From the NCBI GenBank assembly GCA_947476275.1, contig CANJPQ010000027.1:1-58595 (forward strand): DNA of 58,595 nucleotides. The letters are read 5' to 3'. Below are positions 9,971-18,904 of the stretch, in pieces. The notes beneath the pieces were generated by a model. That model was not told the DNA's origin. It saw only the letters and a list, made by a program, of their open reading frames with translations, and made no database searches. Position 1 is the first letter of the stretch; each line of letters starts with the position of its first letter. Source of the DNA: Fidelibacterota bacterium. GTDB lineage: Bacteria; Pseudomonadota; Alphaproteobacteria; Rhodospirillales; Rhodospirillaceae. Both the position numbers and the translations under genes were made by a program.

Positions 9971-10815
9971 CCCTCCAGATTGCCGGTCCCTCGGCGGACG
10001 ATCCTGAATCCCACACCATGCCGTTGCTCGATCATCTGATGGAGCTACGGTCGCGGATGCTGGTGTCCGTGATTGCGCTGCTCTTGGCTTTCTTCGCCTG
10101 CGCCACCGTTGCCGAACCGATCTTCAATTGGCTCGTGAAGCCCCTGCAGCACGCGATGGAGCAGGTGAGCGGTAGCACCAACCGCATGATCTTCACCCAG
10201 CTCACGGAAGCGTTCTTCACGCGTATGAAAGTGGCGTTCTTCGCCGCCGGGATGCTGACCTTCCCGATCTTCGCTCACCAGATGTGGAAGTTCATCGCGC
10301 CGGGTCTGTACCGCCACGAGAAGAGGGCATTGCTGCCGTTCCTCGTCGCCAGCCCGGTGCTGTTCTTCTTTGGGGCGTCGCTGGTCTATTACTTCATCAT
10401 GCCGATGGCCTGGAAGTTCCTGCTGGGATTCCAGGTGACGGGCGTCGCCGGCGAGATGCCGGTGCAACTCGAACAGCGTGTCGGCGAGTACCTCACGCTG
10501 GTCATGCAACTCATGTTTGCCTTCGGGCTGACGTTTCAGTTCCCGGTGCTGCTCGTGCTGCTGGCGCGCGTCGGCATCATTTCTGCCAAAGGCCTGCGCG
10601 ACAAGTGGCGCTATGCCGTCGTCGGTGTCTTCATTTTTGCCGCGATTGTCACGCCGCCAGACCCGATCAGCCAGATTGGCTTGGCGATACCCATGCTGCT
10701 CCTTTACTGGCTTTCCATCATCGGCGCCTCGTGGGTCGAAAAGAAGAAAGAGGAAAGCGACACGGCCAATGCCGCGGCCTCAGGCATCGAGGATACCGAC
10801 TTCAACGAGTCCTAG
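9967..10815 (+). CDS. tatC: Twin-arginine translocase subunit TatC
   Basis: A 282-residue six-helix membrane protein. Signature blocks include MPLLDHLMELRSRM, which carries the cytoplasmic Glu-Leu-Arg for signal-peptide recognition, and the FTQLTEAFFTRMKVAFFAG region. It starts at a GTG that overlaps the tatB stop, so translation is probably coupled. The C-terminus ends in a charged cytoplasmic tail. Confidence 0.96.
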   Translation: MTLQIAGPSADDPESHTMPLLDHLMELRSRMLVSVIALLLAFFACATVAEPIFNWLVKPLQHAMEQVSGSTNRMIFTQLTEAFFTRMKVAFFAAGMLTFPIFAHQMWKFIAPGLYRHEKRALLPFLVASPVLFFFGASLVYYFIMPMAWKFLLGFQVTGVAGEMPVQLEQRVGEYLTLVMQLMFAFGLTFQFPVLLVLLARVGIISAKGLRDKWRYAVVGVFIFAAIVTPPDPISQIGLAIPMLLLYWLSIIGASWVEKKKEESDTANAAASGIEDTDFNES

Positions 10816-10830
10816 GCCACGCGTTGTTAC

Positions 10831-10862
10831 CCCGGAGGAGCCGCGCAGCGGCGCGATCCGGG
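10831..10862. repeat. REP-like palindrome, first hairpin
   Basis: Between tatC and serS a nested inverted repeat is visible: outer arms CCCGGA (10831-10836) and TCCGGG (10857-10862) enclose inner arms GCCGC and GCGGC (10840-10844, 10848-10852). This layout resembles repetitive extragenic palindromes seen in many alphaproteobacterial genomes. It could also act as a processing or termination hairpin after tatC. Confidence 0.55.
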
Positions 10863-10902
10863 CGTCAGGGCCACATGCAATGTCAGCGCTTTCTACCCTG
10901 GA

Positions 10903-10921
10903 CCCCGCGTCAAGCGCGGGG
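10903..10921. repeat. REP-like palindrome, second hairpin
   Basis: A perfect 7-bp stem, CCCCGCG and CGCGGGG around a 5-nt loop, in the context TGGACCCCGCG...GGGGTGACA. That flanking text is the usual form of a repetitive extragenic palindrome in this class. It lies 40 nt after the first hairpin and 57 nt before serS; the pair looks like a composite repeat. Confidence 0.55.
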
Positions 10922-10977
10922 TGACATCCAGTGACAGCTCTCGTATAAGCCTTGCTCTTTCCCGGGCGGACCCTGCC

Positions 10978-12255
10978 ATGCTTGATCTGAAATGGATTCG
11001 TGAAAATCCCGCGCATTTGGACGCGGCGCTGTCGCGCCGTGGCGCCGCCGCCATGTCCGCGAGTGTGCTCGAATTGGACACCCGTCACCGGACCGCAGTC
11101 ACCGAACTGCAGACCCTGCAGACCCGCCGCAACGATGTCTCCAAGCAGATCGGTGCGGTGAAGGCGAAGGGCGGCGATGCTGCGCCGCTCATGGCCGAGG
11201 TTGCCCAGATCAAGGACCGTATGTCGGCCTTGGATGTGGAAGAGAAGGAATTGGCGGAGAGGGTGCGGGGCGTGCTCCTCACCATCCCGAACGTGCTTCA
11301 TGCGGACGTGCCCGAGGGCAAGGACGAGACCGCCAACAAGGAAGTGCGCCGCTGGGGCGAGCCGCGCACCTTGGATTTCACGCCGAAGGACCACGCCGAC
11401 GTCGGCATTGCGCTGAAGCTGATGGACTTCGATCAGGCCACTGTGATGTCCGGCTCGCGCTTCGTCGTGCTCAAAGGCGCGCTTGCCCGCCTGGAACGGG
11501 CCATCGCCCAATTCATGCTCGACACCCATACGGCCGAGCACGGCTACACCGAAATCGCGCCGCCGCTGCTGGTGAAAGCCGAAAGTTTGATCGGCACCGG
11601 CCAATTGCCGAAGTTCGAGGAAGATCTCTACAAGACGACCGCCGGCCTGTTCCTGATCCCGACGTCGGAAGTCTCGCTCACCAATCTCGCCAGCGGGCGC
11701 ATCATGGATGCGGCCGAGTTGCCGATGCGTGTTACCGCGCATACGCCGTGTTTCCGCTCTGAAGCGGGCGCTGCGGGCAAAGACACCAAGGGCATGATCC
11801 GCCAGCACCAGTTCAGCAAAGTGGAATTGGTGTCGATCGTCGCGCCCGAAGACTCCGATGCCGAACTCGACCGCATGACTCATAGCGCCGAAAAGATTCT
11901 GCAACGGCTGGAACTGCCGTATCGCGTGCTCGCGCTGTGCGCCGGCGATATCGGCTTCGGCGCGAACCGTACCTACGATCTCGAAGTGTGGCTGCCCGGG
12001 CAAAATCTCTACCGCGAGATTTCCAGTTGCTCGAACACCGGCGACTTCCAGGCGCGGCGCATGAATGCGCGCTATCGCCCCGCGGGCGAGACCAAGGGCA
12101 CGCGCTTTGTGCATACGCTCAATGGCTCGGGCCTCGCGGTCGGCCGCACTCTCGTGGCGATCCTGGAGAACTATCAGGACGCCGACGGCGGCGTGCGCAT
12201 TCCCACCGTGCTGAAAGCCTATATGGGCGGCCTCGACCGCATCGCACCGCCATGA
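10978..12255 (+). CDS. serS: Seryl-tRNA synthetase
   Basis: A 425-residue class II synthetase. It has the N-terminal coiled-coil arm that grips the tRNA long variable arm (about 27-105), motif 2 ([20 protein letters not shown]) and motif 3 ([12 protein letters not shown]). I chose ATG 10978 ([11 protein letters not shown]), the conserved N-terminus, rather than an in-frame GTG at 10921 inside the REP-like element. It overlaps surE by 4 nt. Confidence 0.97.
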   Translation: MLDLKWIRENPAHLDAALSRRGAAAMSASVLELDTRHRTAVTELQTLQTRRNDVSKQIGAVKAKGGDAAPLMAEVAQIKDRMSALDVEEKELAERVRGVLLTIPNVLHADVPEGKDETANKEVRRWGEPRTLDFTPKDHADVGIALKLMDFDQATVMSGSRFVVLKGALARLERAIAQFMLDTHTAEHGYTEIAPPLLVKAESLIGTGQLPKFEEDLYKTTAGLFLIPTSEVSLTNLASGRIMDAAELPMRVTAHTPCFRSEAGAAGKDTKGMIRQHQFSKVELVSIVAPEDSDAELDRMTHSAEKILQRLELPYRVLALCAGDIGFGANRTYDLEVWLPGQNLYREISSCSNTGDFQARRMNARYRPAGETKGTRFVHTLNGSGLAVGRTLVAILENYQDADGGVRIPTVLKAYMGGLDRIAPP

Positions 12256-13046
12256 CCGGAAGCGCACGGCCGCTGACCGATCTGTCGCGCTGCCGGATCC
12301 TTCTGTCCAACGACGACGGCATCGGCGCCCAAGGTCTTGCGGTGTTGGAACGCATCGCGCGCACCCTCTCCGACGACGTGTGGGTTGTCGCGCCGACGCT
12401 GGAGCAAAGCGGGGCGGGGCATTCGCTCACCCTGCATATGCCTTTGCGCCCAGTGCAAATTGGCGACCGCCGCTATACCGTCTCCGGCACGCCGACCGAC
12501 TGTGTGATGGTGGCGATCAACCACATCATGAAGGATCACCCGCCCGATCTAGTGCTTTCCGGCATCAACATGGGCGCGAACCTGGGCGAAGACGTTCACT
12601 ATTCCGGCACCGTGGCGGCAGCCCTGGAAGGTGCGCTGCTGGGCGTTCCAGCGATTGCGCTGTCGCAGGTTTTTGCTGACGTGGCCAAGATCCCTTGGGA
12701 CACGGCCATGAAGTTCGGACCGGACCTCATCCGCCGCATCTGCACCGCGGGCTGGCCCGCGAATGTGGTGATCAATATCAACTTCCCGGATCGCGGTCCG
12801 GACGCGGTTTCGGGCACGATCGCGGCGGAGCAAGGCAAGCACAAGATCGGCGACGATCTGGTTCTGCGCGCAGATCCGCGCGGGCGCGCGTACCTGTGGA
12901 TCGGCCCGCGCCGCAAAGCCGATGCCTCCGCTGAAGGCACCGACCTGAAGGCCACCGACGACGGCTACATCTCTGTCACGCCCCTCAACGTCGACCTTAC
13001 CCACGGGCCGACCATGAAAACGCTGCGAGACGTCCTGCGCGTATGA
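12252..13046 (+). CDS. surE: 5'/3'-nucleotidase SurE
   Basis: A 264-residue metal-dependent nucleoside monophosphatase. The metal site LLSNDDGI (about residues 17-24) and the [11 protein letters not shown] and [23 protein letters not shown] blocks are diagnostic. It is joined by ATGA overlaps to serS before it and pcm after it; the surE-pcm-nlpD order is widely conserved in proteobacteria and tied to stationary-phase survival and damage repair. Confidence 0.95.
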   Translation: MTGSARPLTDLSRCRILLSNDDGIGAQGLAVLERIARTLSDDVWVVAPTLEQSGAGHSLTLHMPLRPVQIGDRRYTVSGTPTDCVMVAINHIMKDHPPDLVLSGINMGANLGEDVHYSGTVAAALEGALLGVPAIALSQVFADVAKIPWDTAMKFGPDLIRRICTAGWPANVVININFPDRGPDAVSGTIAAEQGKHKIGDDLVLRADPRGRAYLWIGPRRKADASAEGTDLKATDDGYISVTPLNVDLTHGPTMKTLRDVLRV

Positions 13047-13729
13047 GCACGGAGAGCCGCAAGATCCGCCTGGTCATGGACCTCCGCAACGCCGGGGTGA
13101 CGGACACGCGGGTGCTGGCGGCGATGGAACGAATTCCGCGCGAGAAATTCGTCGAGGAAGCCTTCCACGATCAGGCCTACGCCAATCAGGCGCTGCCGAT
13201 CTCCTGCGGCCAGACCATCAGTCAGCCGTTGGTCGTCGGGTTAATGACGCAAGCCTTAGAAATCACCGATCGCCATAAGATCCTGGAGGTCGGCACCGGG
13301 TCCGGCTACCAGGCGGCGATCTTGTCCAAGCTCGCGCGGCGGGTTTACACCATCGAGCGGCATCGCGACCTGATGCAGGTCGCGGAGCGGCGCTTTAAGG
13401 AGTGTAACCTCCACAATATCACCACACTTGTCGGCGACGGTTACAAGGGTTGGCCCGCGCAGGCGCCGTTTGACCGTATCCTTGTGACGGCGGCGGCCCG
13501 TCTCGTGCCGCCGGAGTTGGTGGCGCAGCTGTCGGACGAAGGTGGAATCATGGTGCTGCCCGTGGGCGATGTCGGCGGTCTCCATCAGGAAGTGATCCGC
13601 GTGCGCAAAGAGGGCACGCAGTTCCAAAGCGAACGTCTTTTCCCCGTGCGCTTTGTTCCTTTGGTGCAAGGCTTGCCGCAGGATCACAGCGCCGCCCGCC
13701 GCGCCGCTCGCGAACGAGAAGAATCATGA
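13043..13729 (+). CDS. pcm: Protein-L-isoaspartate O-methyltransferase
   Basis: A 228-residue SAM-dependent enzyme that methylates isoaspartyl residues so that damaged proteins can be repaired. The SAM loop LEVGTGSGYQAAIL and the substrate-side sequence SCGQTISQP are clear. It starts inside the surE stop and ends inside the start of the next gene (ATGA both times). The last 15 residues form a basic tail beyond the usual family end. Confidence 0.95.
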   Translation: MSTESRKIRLVMDLRNAGVTDTRVLAAMERIPREKFVEEAFHDQAYANQALPISCGQTISQPLVVGLMTQALEITDRHKILEVGTGSGYQAAILSKLARRVYTIERHRDLMQVAERRFKECNLHNITTLVGDGYKGWPAQAPFDRILVTAAARLVPPELVAQLSDEGGIMVLPVGDVGGLHQEVIRVRKEGTQFQSERLFPVRFVPLVQGLPQDHSAARRAAREREES

Positions 13730-14958
13730 CACAGACATCCACACGCATCCTGTACGCCGCCGTTGCCGCGCTCGCGCTTGGCGCCTGCGCGCCGTCGTTC
13801 GATCCGCCCCCCGGCTATAAGGGCGGTTACCTGTGGGACAACGGCCAGAGCCGCAGCATCACGGTGGGGCCGGGCGACACGATGTATGCAATCTCGCGGC
13901 GCTACGATGTGCCGATCCCGGTGATTGCGGCGCGTAACGGCTTGCAATACCCGTATCCGCTGATGCCTGGGCAGGTGCTCGTTCTCGACACTGTGCGCAC
14001 GCACCGCGTCGCCCAGGGCGAGACGCTCCAGTCCATCGCCGACAAGTATCAGGTGCCGCGAAACTCCCTCGTCGAAGTGAACGAACTGCGCGCGCCGTAT
14101 CAGGTGAGCGAAGGGCAGGCGCTGTGGATCCCCGATCCGTTCACCATCGCGGCTGCTCCCGCGCGCCGTGCCGACGAACCGCCGCCGCCGGTGGCTGCGC
14201 CGCGTCCGGTGATCACCACCAGCAACCTCGCGCCGCCGCCGGGTGCGACCGCGATCCCGGGCTCGCCGGGCGGACCGCCGCCGGGGCAGCAGCCATTCAC
14301 CCTGGCGGTGCCGCCGCAACCCGATACAGCGGCCCTGTCACAACAGATCCCGACCGAGCAGCCCGTCGCCCCGGTGCAACCGATGCCGTTGCCGCGACCG
14401 CCGGCGATCCCGACCACGCCGGCCGCGCCGTCGCCGCCGCCTCAGGAAGCGAGCATGGCGATGGCGCCGGTCGTGCCCACGCTCGCTGTTCCCACCGTTC
14501 CCTCTGTGCCGCCTGCCGCTGCGGCACCCGCCGCAGCTCCCGTTGCGCCGGCGCAGACCGCGTCCTTACCGGAGGCCGGCGAAGCCCACTTGATCATGCC
14601 GGTGAAGGGCAAGCTGATTTCGGGTTTCGGTCCCGCCGGAAAGGGGCTCCACAACGACGGCATCAACATCGCCGCGCCTCAAGGGGCGCAAGTGCGTGCC
14701 GCCGATGCGGGCGAGGTGGCCTACGCCGGCGATGGCTTGAAGACCTTCGGCAACCTGCTGCTCATCCGTCACGACGACGGCCTGACGACGGCCTACGCCC
14801 ACAATGACAAGCTGTTGGTGGCGAAAGGCGACAAGGTCAAGCAGGGCCAAGTGATCGCCACAGTCGGCAAATCGGGCGGCGTGGACAAGCCGCAGCTCCA
14901 TTTTGAGGTGCGCCGCGGGACACAGGCCGTCGATCCGCAGCCTTACCTGAACCGCTAG
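13726..14958 (+). CDS. nlpD: NlpD-like LysM/M23 lipoprotein, degenerate active site
   Basis: A 410-residue lipoprotein with lipobox LALGAC (C21), two LysM domains (about 44-86 and 89-134) that bind peptidoglycan, a Pro/Ala-rich linker (about 140-280) and a C-terminal M23 (LytM) domain (about 285-408). The zinc/catalytic residues are incomplete. The usual H...D motif reads HNDGINIA, with Asn for Asp, and the usual HxH reads QLHFEV, with Gln for the first His. E. coli NlpD and EnvC are similarly degenerate and activate cell-wall amidases, so this is inferred to be an amidase activator in septal splitting. Its place after surE-pcm supports NlpD. Confidence 0.85.
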   Translation: MTQTSTRILYAAVAALALGACAPSFDPPPGYKGGYLWDNGQSRSITVGPGDTMYAISRRYDVPIPVIAARNGLQYPYPLMPGQVLVLDTVRTHRVAQGETLQSIADKYQVPRNSLVEVNELRAPYQVSEGQALWIPDPFTIAAAPARRADEPPPPVAAPRPVITTSNLAPPPGATAIPGSPGGPPPGQQPFTLAVPPQPDTAALSQQIPTEQPVAPVQPMPLPRPPAIPTTPAAPSPPPQEASMAMAPVVPTLAVPTVPSVPPAAAAPAAAPVAPAQTASLPEAGEAHLIMPVKGKLISGFGPAGKGLHNDGINIAAPQGAQVRAADAGEVAYAGDGLKTFGNLLLIRHDDGLTTAYAHNDKLLVAKGDKVKQGQVIATVGKSGGVDKPQLHFEVRRGTQAVDPQPYLNR

Positions 14959-15090
14959 CGACTGCGCCCTTTTCGGCGCGCTCAATTTACCGCGCCTTCG
15001 CCGCCGTCCCACAGCCCGTACGGGTTTCAAGAGGGCATGGCCGACGGGGCGCGACGCGTTATGATCGTCTTCCAGATCGTGGGGGATGAG

Positions 15091-17067
15091 ATGGCACGTA
15101 AAAGCACTGTCGACGTCAATCGCCGTGGGTTCCTCGGCAGTCTCGCCGCCGCTTCGACTGGCGCCGTCGCTGCCGCCGTGCCGGGGGCGCAAGCCGCCGA
15201 TCCCGTCACCGGCAAGCCCGCACCTGAAGCCGGCGACAAGCCGCGCGGCGCGATGCCGCCCTCGGCCGCCGAAACCGCTGCCGAGTTCGGCGCCCCTGGC
15301 AAGGCCGTCGTGAGCACGGCCGTCTCCTGTGGCTCCGATTTCATGGTCGACGTGCTGAAGTCGCTCGACATCGACTACCTGTTTGCCAACACCGCGTCGA
15401 GCTTCCGCGGCTTGCAGGAATCCATCGTCAACTACGCCGGCAACAAGAAGCCTGAGTTCATCACCTGCATGCACGAGGAGTCGTCCGTCGGCATGGCGCA
15501 CGGCTACTTCAAGGCATCGGGCAAGATGCAGGCGATGGCCTGCCACGGCACCGTCGGCCTGCAGCACGCATCGATGGCGCTCTACAATGCCTACTGCGAC
15601 CGCGTGCCTGTGCTTGCGTTCCTAGGCAATCTCGCCGTCGCCAACCAGCGCGCGAACGCGACCGACTGGCGTCACTCCGCGCAAGATCCCGCCGCGATGG
15701 TCCGCGACTTCACCAAGTGGGACGACCAACCGCTATCGCTGCAGTCGTTCGCGGAATCCACTGTGCGCGGCTATAAACTCGCGATGACGCCGCCAATGGC
15801 GCCGGTAGCCTTGGTTGCGGATGCGGAGCTGCAGGAAATGGAACTGCACGAGCGTGCCAAGCTCGTGATCCCGCGACTGACCGCGATGAGCCCGCCGCAA
15901 GGCGAAACCGGCGCGGTGCGCGAAGCGGCTAAGCTGCTGGTCGCGGCGGAGCATCCGGTGATCATCGCCGACCGCTTGGCGCGGACCCAGGCCGGTATGG
16001 ATCGGCTTGTGGAACTTGCCGAACTGCTCAACGCTCCGGTGATCGATCAAGCGACGCGGCAGAATTTCCCGAACACACACTACCTGTGCCAATCCGCCAA
16101 CAGCGCCGCGCTGGTGCGTGGCGCGGACGTCATCCTCGGTCTCGAGGTCACCGACTTCTGGGGCCAGATCAATCAGTACGTGCTGGCCGAGCACGGCTTT
16201 TCATCGAAGGTGAAGGGGCCGGCGAAGACCATCACGCTCGGCACCACCGACATCTTCATGAAGTCGAACTACCAGGACTTCCAGCGCTATCCCGCCGTGG
16301 ACATCTCGATCACGGGCGACGGCGAGGCCACATTGCCGTCGTTGATCGAAGAGGTGCGCCGCGGGTTGTCGAATGACCGCAAAACGGCGCTCGGCGCCCG
16401 CGCCGATGGCTTCCGCAAGGCCCATGCCGCGAGCTTCGAGGCCGCGCGCGCCGCTGCGGCCAACGGCTGGGACACCAGCCCAGTCAGCACCGCGCGTCTG
16501 TGCATGGAACTTTGGCAGGCGATCAAGGCCGAGGACTGGGCCCTGGTCTCCGTCGGCGCATCGCCGGGTTTCGTGAGCAATTGGCCGCATCGTTTATGGT
16601 CGATCGAAAAGCAGTATCAGTACCTCGGCGTCTCATCCGGCGGCGGTGTCGGCTATGGGCTACCGGCTGCGGTCGGCGCGGGGCTTGCGAACAAGAAGCT
16701 CGGGCGCTTCTCCGTGAACATCCAATGCGATGGCGACTTCATGTATGCGCCCGGTGCGCTGTGGTCCGCGGCGCATCATCGTGTGCCGCTGTTGAGCGTG
16801 ATGCACAACAACCGCGCCTACGGTGCGGAGGCTATGCTGGTTCAGCACATGGCCAACCGCCGCAACCGGCCGATCAAGCCCGTCGATATCGGCACGGTGA
16901 TCGACGATCCGCCGATCAACTACGCCAAGCTGGCCCAAGGCATGGGTGTGTACGCCGAAGGCCCGATCACCGATCCGAAGGATCTCGCACCGGCGCTCAA
17001 GCGCGCGGTTGCGGTGGTCAAGCGCGGCGAGCCCGCGCTGGTCGACGTTGTCACGCAGATGCGCTGA
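15091..17067 (+). CDS. Tat-exported thiamine-diphosphate-dependent enzyme (acetolactate synthase-like)
   Basis: A 658-residue protein of the ThDP enzyme superfamily. The mature part has the N-terminal PYR domain with the catalytic Glu (HEESSVGMAHGY, about residue 129), a central domain, and a C-terminal PP domain with the metal/ThDP motif CDGDFMYAPGALWSAAHH...NNRAYG (about 547-580). The N-terminus carries a twin-arginine signal, NRRGFLG (R11-R12), then a hydrophobic stretch and AQA cleavage site near 35. Export of a cofactor-loaded, folded enzyme fits the Tat route. I chose ATG 15091, preceded by GGGGGATGAG, over ATG 15037. It is followed 10 nt later by a cytochrome c. Substrate unknown; a 2-oxoacid decarboxylase or oxidase is inferred. 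Confidence 0.8.
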   Translation: MARKSTVDVNRRGFLGSLAAASTGAVAAAVPGAQAADPVTGKPAPEAGDKPRGAMPPSAAETAAEFGAPGKAVVSTAVSCGSDFMVDVLKSLDIDYLFANTASSFRGLQESIVNYAGNKKPEFITCMHEESSVGMAHGYFKASGKMQAMACHGTVGLQHASMALYNAYCDRVPVLAFLGNLAVANQRANATDWRHSAQDPAAMVRDFTKWDDQPLSLQSFAESTVRGYKLAMTPPMAPVALVADAELQEMELHERAKLVIPRLTAMSPPQGETGAVREAAKLLVAAEHPVIIADRLARTQAGMDRLVELAELLNAPVIDQATRQNFPNTHYLCQSANSAALVRGADVILGLEVTDFWGQINQYVLAEHGFSSKVKGPAKTITLGTTDIFMKSNYQDFQRYPAVDISITGDGEATLPSLIEEVRRGLSNDRKTALGARADGFRKAHAASFEAARAAAANGWDTSPVSTARLCMELWQAIKAEDWALVSVGASPGFVSNWPHRLWSIEKQYQYLGVSSGGGVGYGLPAAVGAGLANKKLGRFSVNIQCDGDFMYAPGALWSAAHHRVPLLSVMHNNRAYGAEAMLVQHMANRRNRPIKPVDIGTVIDDPPINYAKLAQGMGVYAEGPITDPKDLAPALKRAVAVVKRGEPALVDVVTQMR

Positions 17068-17077
17068 GGAATCGATC

Positions 17078-17428
17078 ATGAACAAGCTCATTGTCCTCGC
17101 GCTGCTGGCACTCGCTTCCACTGCGAACGCCGCGGACCGTTCCGTCGCCGAGCGCGGCCGAAAGAACTATGTCGAATTCGGCTGCGTGAAATGCCACGGC
17201 ATCGCCGGGCAGGGCAGCGTCTCCGGGCTGAAGCTCGCCCCGGATGTCTTGCCCGCGGATGCGATCATCACCTTCCTGCGCGGTACCACGGGACCGATGC
17301 CGCGCTACGGCGCGGAAATCATCTCCGACGCGCAGATCATCGAGATTCACGCCTACCTCGAGTCACGGCCCAAGCCGGCCTCGCCGGACAGCATCGCGGC
17401 GCTGAAGGATATTCGCGGGAAGAGGTAG
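17078..17428 (+). CDS. Small periplasmic c-type cytochrome
   Basis: A 116-residue class I cytochrome c with signal peptide (MNKLIVLALLALASTANAA) and one haem site CVKCH (residues 36-40). A likely axial Met sits in GTTGPMPRYG. It lies 10 nt behind the exported ThDP enzyme, so the two are almost certainly co-transcribed. The natural inference is that it takes electrons from that enzyme or a linked dehydrogenase. It converges with the DUF815 ATPase gene, leaving a single base between the two stop codons. Confidence 0.85.
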   Translation: MNKLIVLALLALASTANAADRSVAERGRKNYVEFGCVKCHGIAGQGSVSGLKLAPDVLPADAIITFLRGTTGPMPRYGAEIISDAQIIEIHAYLESRPKPASPDSIAALKDIRGKR

Positions 17429-17429
17429 G

Positions 17430-18362
17430 TCAGGCCTCAAGCCTGATCTTCACGCCCAGATCGCCAGCCAGGTGCTGGATGAACTGCCACGCCACGCGGC
17501 CGGAGCGGGCGCCGCGTGTCATGGACCATTCGATGGCCTTGGCGCGCAGATCGTCTTTGGCGATCGGCAGCTTGAACGCGGCGGCATAGCCGTCGACGAT
17601 GGCGAAGAACGTATCCTGGTCCAGATGGTGGAAGCCCAGCCACAGGCCGAAGCGGTCGGAGAGTGAAACTTTCTCCTCAACGGCTTCGCCACCGTGGATT
17701 GCTGTCGACTGCTCGTTCTCGATCATATTGCGCGACAGGATGTGGCGCCGGTTCGAGGTCGCGTAGAGGATCGTATTCTCAGGTCGCCCCTCGATACCCC
17801 CTTCCAGCACCGCTTTCAGGGCCTTGTAGCCGACGTCCTCGCCCTCGAAAGACAGGTCGTCGCAGAACAGGACGCAACGGCGCTTCGAGGTGCGGAGAAG
17901 CGCCAGCAGACGCGGCAGGCTGGGGATGTCCTCCCGGTGGATCTCGATCAGCGCCAACGGCGCCTTGGCCTTCGGCCTTGCGTTCACCGCCGCGTGGACG
18001 GCCTTCACCAGGGAGCTTTTGCCCGTACCGCGCGCCCCCCACAGCAGGGCGTTATTGGCAGGCAGGCCATTGGCGTGGTGCTGGGTATTGGTAAGCAGCA
18101 GGTCGACCTGCCGGTCGATGCCCCGCAGCAGTTCCAGGGGCACCCGGCTGACGCGCGGCACTGGAAACAGGGCGGCAGCCTCCGCATTCCACACGAAGGC
18201 GTCTGCGGCCTCCAGGGAGGCGGCGGCGGCCGGAGCAGGGGCCAGGCGCTCCAAAGCCGCGGCAATGCGGTCCCAGGCGGCGGGCCCGGGGCCGGCGGCG
18301 GATACGCGCGCGGGTTGTTTGGACGCGCGCTGGGATGTCGTGCGGGGGCGTTTCGGGGCCAT
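17430..18362 (-). CDS. DUF815-family AAA+ ATPase
   Basis: A 310-residue protein with Walker A GARGTGKSS (about residues 109-117) and a Walker B-like VLFCDDLSFE; these plus the NNALLWGARGTGKSSLVKA context mark the DUF815 family of predicted ATP-binding proteins. Its cellular role is unknown. It commonly sits beside yajC-secDF in alphaproteobacteria, as here, where it is divergent from yajC with about 180 nt between. Confidence 0.85.
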   Translation of the reverse strand: MAPKRPRTTSQRASKQPARVSAAGPGPAAWDRIAAALERLAPAPAAAASLEAADAFVWNAEAAALFPVPRVSRVPLELLRGIDRQVDLLLTNTQHHANGLPANNALLWGARGTGKSSLVKAVHAAVNARPKAKAPLALIEIHREDIPSLPRLLALLRTSKRRCVLFCDDLSFEGEDVGYKALKAVLEGGIEGRPENTILYATSNRRHILSRNMIENEQSTAIHGGEAVEEKVSLSDRFGLWLGFHHLDQDTFFAIVDGYAAAFKLPIAKDDLRAKAIEWSMTRGARSGRVAWQFIQHLAGDLGVKIRLEA

Positions 18363-18541
18363 GGCCAGTGCAAGCTAACAGGTTGCTTTCCCAGGGGAAA
18401 CACCTGTCCGTGAGGCCGGGGCGATACTGTTTGCAAGGCGCGTCCGTATAAGTATAGTCCGCGCTGCTTGAGGTGGCCCCACTTGCGGCCCCGTAAGTCC
18501 TTGGCCGCTACCGGCTTCCACCCTCTTTGGGAAGGTTCCCG

Positions 18542-18892
18542 ATGTTCATTTCTCCGGCCTACGCGCAGGCCGCCGGCGGCGACCCGGCCAGCTCGTTGAC
18601 GGCGTTCGTCCCGCTCGTCCTCATTTTCGTGGTGTTCTATTTCCTGATGATCCGCCCGCAGCAGAAGCGGATGAAGGATCACAAGGCGATGCTCGATGCC
18701 ATCCGCCGCGGCGACCGCGTGGTCACCAACGGCGGCATCGTCGGCGTGATCACCAAGGTCACGGAGAACGAGAAGGAAATTCAGGTGGAAATCGCCGAAG
18801 GCGTGCGCGTGAAAGTCATGCGCGACATGATCGCGGCGGTGGTGAGCAAGACCGAGCCGGTCGAGAGCAAGCCCGACGCGCCGAAGACCTGA
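18542..18892 (+). CDS. yajC: Preprotein translocase accessory subunit YajC
   Basis: A 116-residue protein with one N-terminal membrane helix (LTAFVPLVLIFVVFYFLMI) followed by RPQQKRMKDHK and the YajC core GDRVVTNGGIVGVITKV. It forms the SecDF-YajC complex at the Sec translocon. ATG 18542 was preferred over an upstream GTG at 18527; it gives the usual N-terminal length. It heads the yajC-secD-secF operon. Confidence 0.95.
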   Translation: MFISPAYAQAAGGDPASSLTAFVPLVLIFVVFYFLMIRPQQKRMKDHKAMLDAIRRGDRVVTNGGIVGVITKVTENEKEIQVEIAEGVRVKVMRDMIAAVVSKTEPVESKPDAPKT

Positions 18893-18904
18893 TCCGAGCC
18901 CCGC

